A program made the position numbers and the translations under genes. DNA of 61,491 nucleotides from IMG/VR virus record IMGVR_UViG_3300040770_000247, positions 1 to 61,491 of that record; one strand, written 5' to 3'. Positions 60,657 through 61,491 of this stretch are shown here, in pieces. Position 1 is the first letter of the stretch. Each line of letters begins with the position of its first letter. The notes below the pieces were generated by a model. The model had not been told where the DNA came from. It searched no databases and was given only the letters and a program-made list of their open reading frames with translations. The DNA comes from a virus.

Positions 60657-60893
60657 ATGGGTGCATCACACTTATTCAGAGGAGATGAACTGATCTATTC
60701 CCACTACGAGTGGGGTGCTGGAGATGCCAGTCGATTGGCTGAAGATGGGGATATTCTCCTTTATGGCTACTTCACTGAAGGACAGTTATACCGCTGTCAT
60801 GGCTGCTGGGGTGACCCCTTGGAGAATCCAGAACTACTTAAGCACTACCAACTACTGGCCTTGTTACAGGCACACCCTGGAGGACAGTCATGA
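60657..60893 (+). CDS. Early paralog family member 6
   Basis: 78 residues from ATG 60657; a longer upstream reading crosses the terminator. N-terminal SHLFRGDELIYSHY matches the family; C-terminus is divergent (NPELLKHYQLLALLQ). Overlaps member 7 by four bases. Confidence 0.6.
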   Translation: MGASHLFRGDELIYSHYEWGAGDASRLAEDGDILLYGYFTEGQLYRCHGCWGDPLENPELLKHYQLLALLQAHPGGQS

Positions 60894-61129
60894 TCAGTCG
60901 CTATCTATTCCGTGATGGGGTGTTGTCATACAAAGGGACTTCTTTAAGTACTTTTGATGGAGTCTCTGCAATAGGCGACTTCATGCTTTGTATTCAACAT
61001 CCCATTGTGGGCACCAAACACAATTGGGTAGCTTTTCGCATGGTCTTTTTTGATCCGGGGTTCGGTTGGCACCCACAACCTGAGTCAGTCACCCAAGAAC
61101 TCCGCGCACTACTCCTCCTGCAGCAATAG
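60890..61129 (+). CDS. Early paralog family member 7
   Basis: 79 residues; N-terminal RYLFRDGVLSYKG and C-terminal ESVTQELRALLLLQQ. Last member seen. Function unknown. Confidence 0.65.
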   Translation: MISRYLFRDGVLSYKGTSLSTFDGVSAIGDFMLCIQHPIVGTKHNWVAFRMVFFDPGFGWHPQPESVTQELRALLLLQQ

Positions 61130-61200
61130 AAGTTCTTCAGACTTCTATAGAACTTCTCCAAAACTTCTTACCGATATACTAACTGCACGAAATTCGTGCA
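61128..61200 (+). promoter_or_regulatory. Inverted repeats upstream of the HTH gene
   Basis: AGAAGTTCT (61128-61136) pairs with AGAACTTCT (61149-61157), and AACTTCT recurs after. Then TGCACGAA-A-TTCGTGCA (61184-61200), an 8-bp inverted repeat with one central base. Likely operator or terminator elements. Confidence 0.5.
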
Positions 61201-61204
61201 TTCC

Positions 61205-61230
61205 TACTATATAAACCCGATACATTAAGT
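61205..61230 (+). promoter_or_regulatory. Conserved 26-nt upstream motif, right-edge copy
   Basis: TACTATAT, then AA, then ACCCGATACA, T, TAAGT. Matches the motif before the terminase operon in 23 of 26 bases. It ends 10 bases before the start codon at 61241. Confidence 0.6.
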
Positions 61231-61240
61231 GAGTTTACCT

Positions 61241-61491
61241 ATGTCCGTAGAATGCCTGTCTTACACGCAAAAACTTGAGGTCTCTGCTCTGTATAAGCAG
61301 GACTTCTACACCCAGGAAATACTGGGAGGTCTGTACAACGTATCGACTACCAGCATCAACAAGGCACTTCAAGAGATGGGCGTTACTAAACCCCGCTTCA
61401 AGTTGTCGCCTCAGCAAGCTGAGATCCTGCACTTTGTTCGTCAGAACAAACTGACCCTGAACAAACTGCAAGTACTGTGTGCTAACCAGAC
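61241..61491 (+). CDS. Helix-turn-helix protein (partial, 3' end outside window)
   Basis: At least 83 residues, open to the window end. Two helix-turn-helix-like repeats: TQEILGGLYNVSTTSINKAL and AEILHFVRQNKLTLNKLQVL. A DNA-binding regulator or the start of a larger replication protein. The inverted repeats upstream might be its operators. Confidence 0.6.
   Translation, partial: MSVECLSYTQKLEVSALYKQDFYTQEILGGLYNVSTTSINKALQEMGVTKPRFKLSPQQAEILHFVRQNKLTLNKLQVLCANQ

Noticed and set aside
1-61491. CRISPR array, rRNA genes or insertion sequences
   Set aside because: No regularly spaced repeats, rRNA segments or transposase genes were seen.
1-61491. Integrated prophage with attL/attR in the window
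   Set aside because: Only one tRNA-like core was found and phage genes continue on both sides of it; a second copy with flanking host genes is absent.

Overview
This window is almost entirely the genome of an N4-like podovirus (Schitoviridae-like tailed phage) of a gammaproteobacterium. It carries the signatures of that group: a giant 3708-residue virion RNA polymerase on the minus strand, a T7-type RNA polymerase split into two polypeptides (RNAP1 and RNAP2), an N4-gp56-type major capsid protein with portal and terminase, and an N4-type single-stranded DNA-binding protein next to a primase. Unusually, it also has a P4-type tyrosine integrase, an AlpA-like excisionase and an attP-like region whose core matches the 3' end of a tRNA (most like tRNA-Leu), so the phage looks temperate. 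The exact host is not determined; the tRNA-Leu-like end (acceptor strand GTCCGCACCA) would suit Pseudomonas or a relative.

Layout. 1-0.8 kb: two overlapping convergent genes (a YdjM-like membrane protein and an unknown). 0.9-2.5 kb: small plus-strand accessory genes ending in the AlpA-like gene. 2.46-3.95 kb: integrase (minus) and attP. 4.3-6.3 kb: lysis genes (minus). 6.3-14.5 kb: tail-fibre/tail-tip genes (minus), many of siphovirus type. 14.7-18.1 kb: thyX-nrdB-nrdA (plus). 18.1-18.6 kb: structured non-coding region. 18.6-26.9 kb: replication and recombination genes (plus). 27.0-53.8 kb: virion RNA polymerase, internal virion proteins, capsid, scaffold, portal, a lipoprotein, adaptor and terminase (all minus). 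54.0-61.5 kb: early region (plus) with short genes, each small unit fenced by intrinsic terminators, then RNAP1 and RNAP2. No DNA polymerase, replicative helicase or lysogeny repressor is visible; these probably lie outside the window.

How it works together (inference from N4 biology). The virion RNA polymerase is injected with the DNA and transcribes the early region from hairpin promoters. I find five: perfect 5-6 bp stems around a TAC triloop, between 53.99 and 56.04 kb, all on the plus strand. The early genes include RNAP1 and RNAP2, which would then transcribe middle genes (nucleotide metabolism, primase, SSB). In N4 late genes are read by the host polymerase helped by the phage SSB. One of the five early units has a promoter and terminator but no plausible coding sequence, suggesting an early non-coding RNA.

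The attP core is uninterrupted, with phage genes on both sides, and terminase lies directly beside the early region. In N4 these sit at opposite ends of the linear virion DNA. The sequence therefore looks like a permuted or circularised phage genome rather than an integrated prophage. Standout observations are the temperate module, the TAC-loop promoter series, the coding-free early transcript, a seven-member family of small early proteins surrounding and separating the two RNAP subunits, a 26-nt motif shared by the terminase operon and the right-edge HTH gene, and a 13-bp hairpin covering the ribosome-binding site of the virion RNA polymerase gene.
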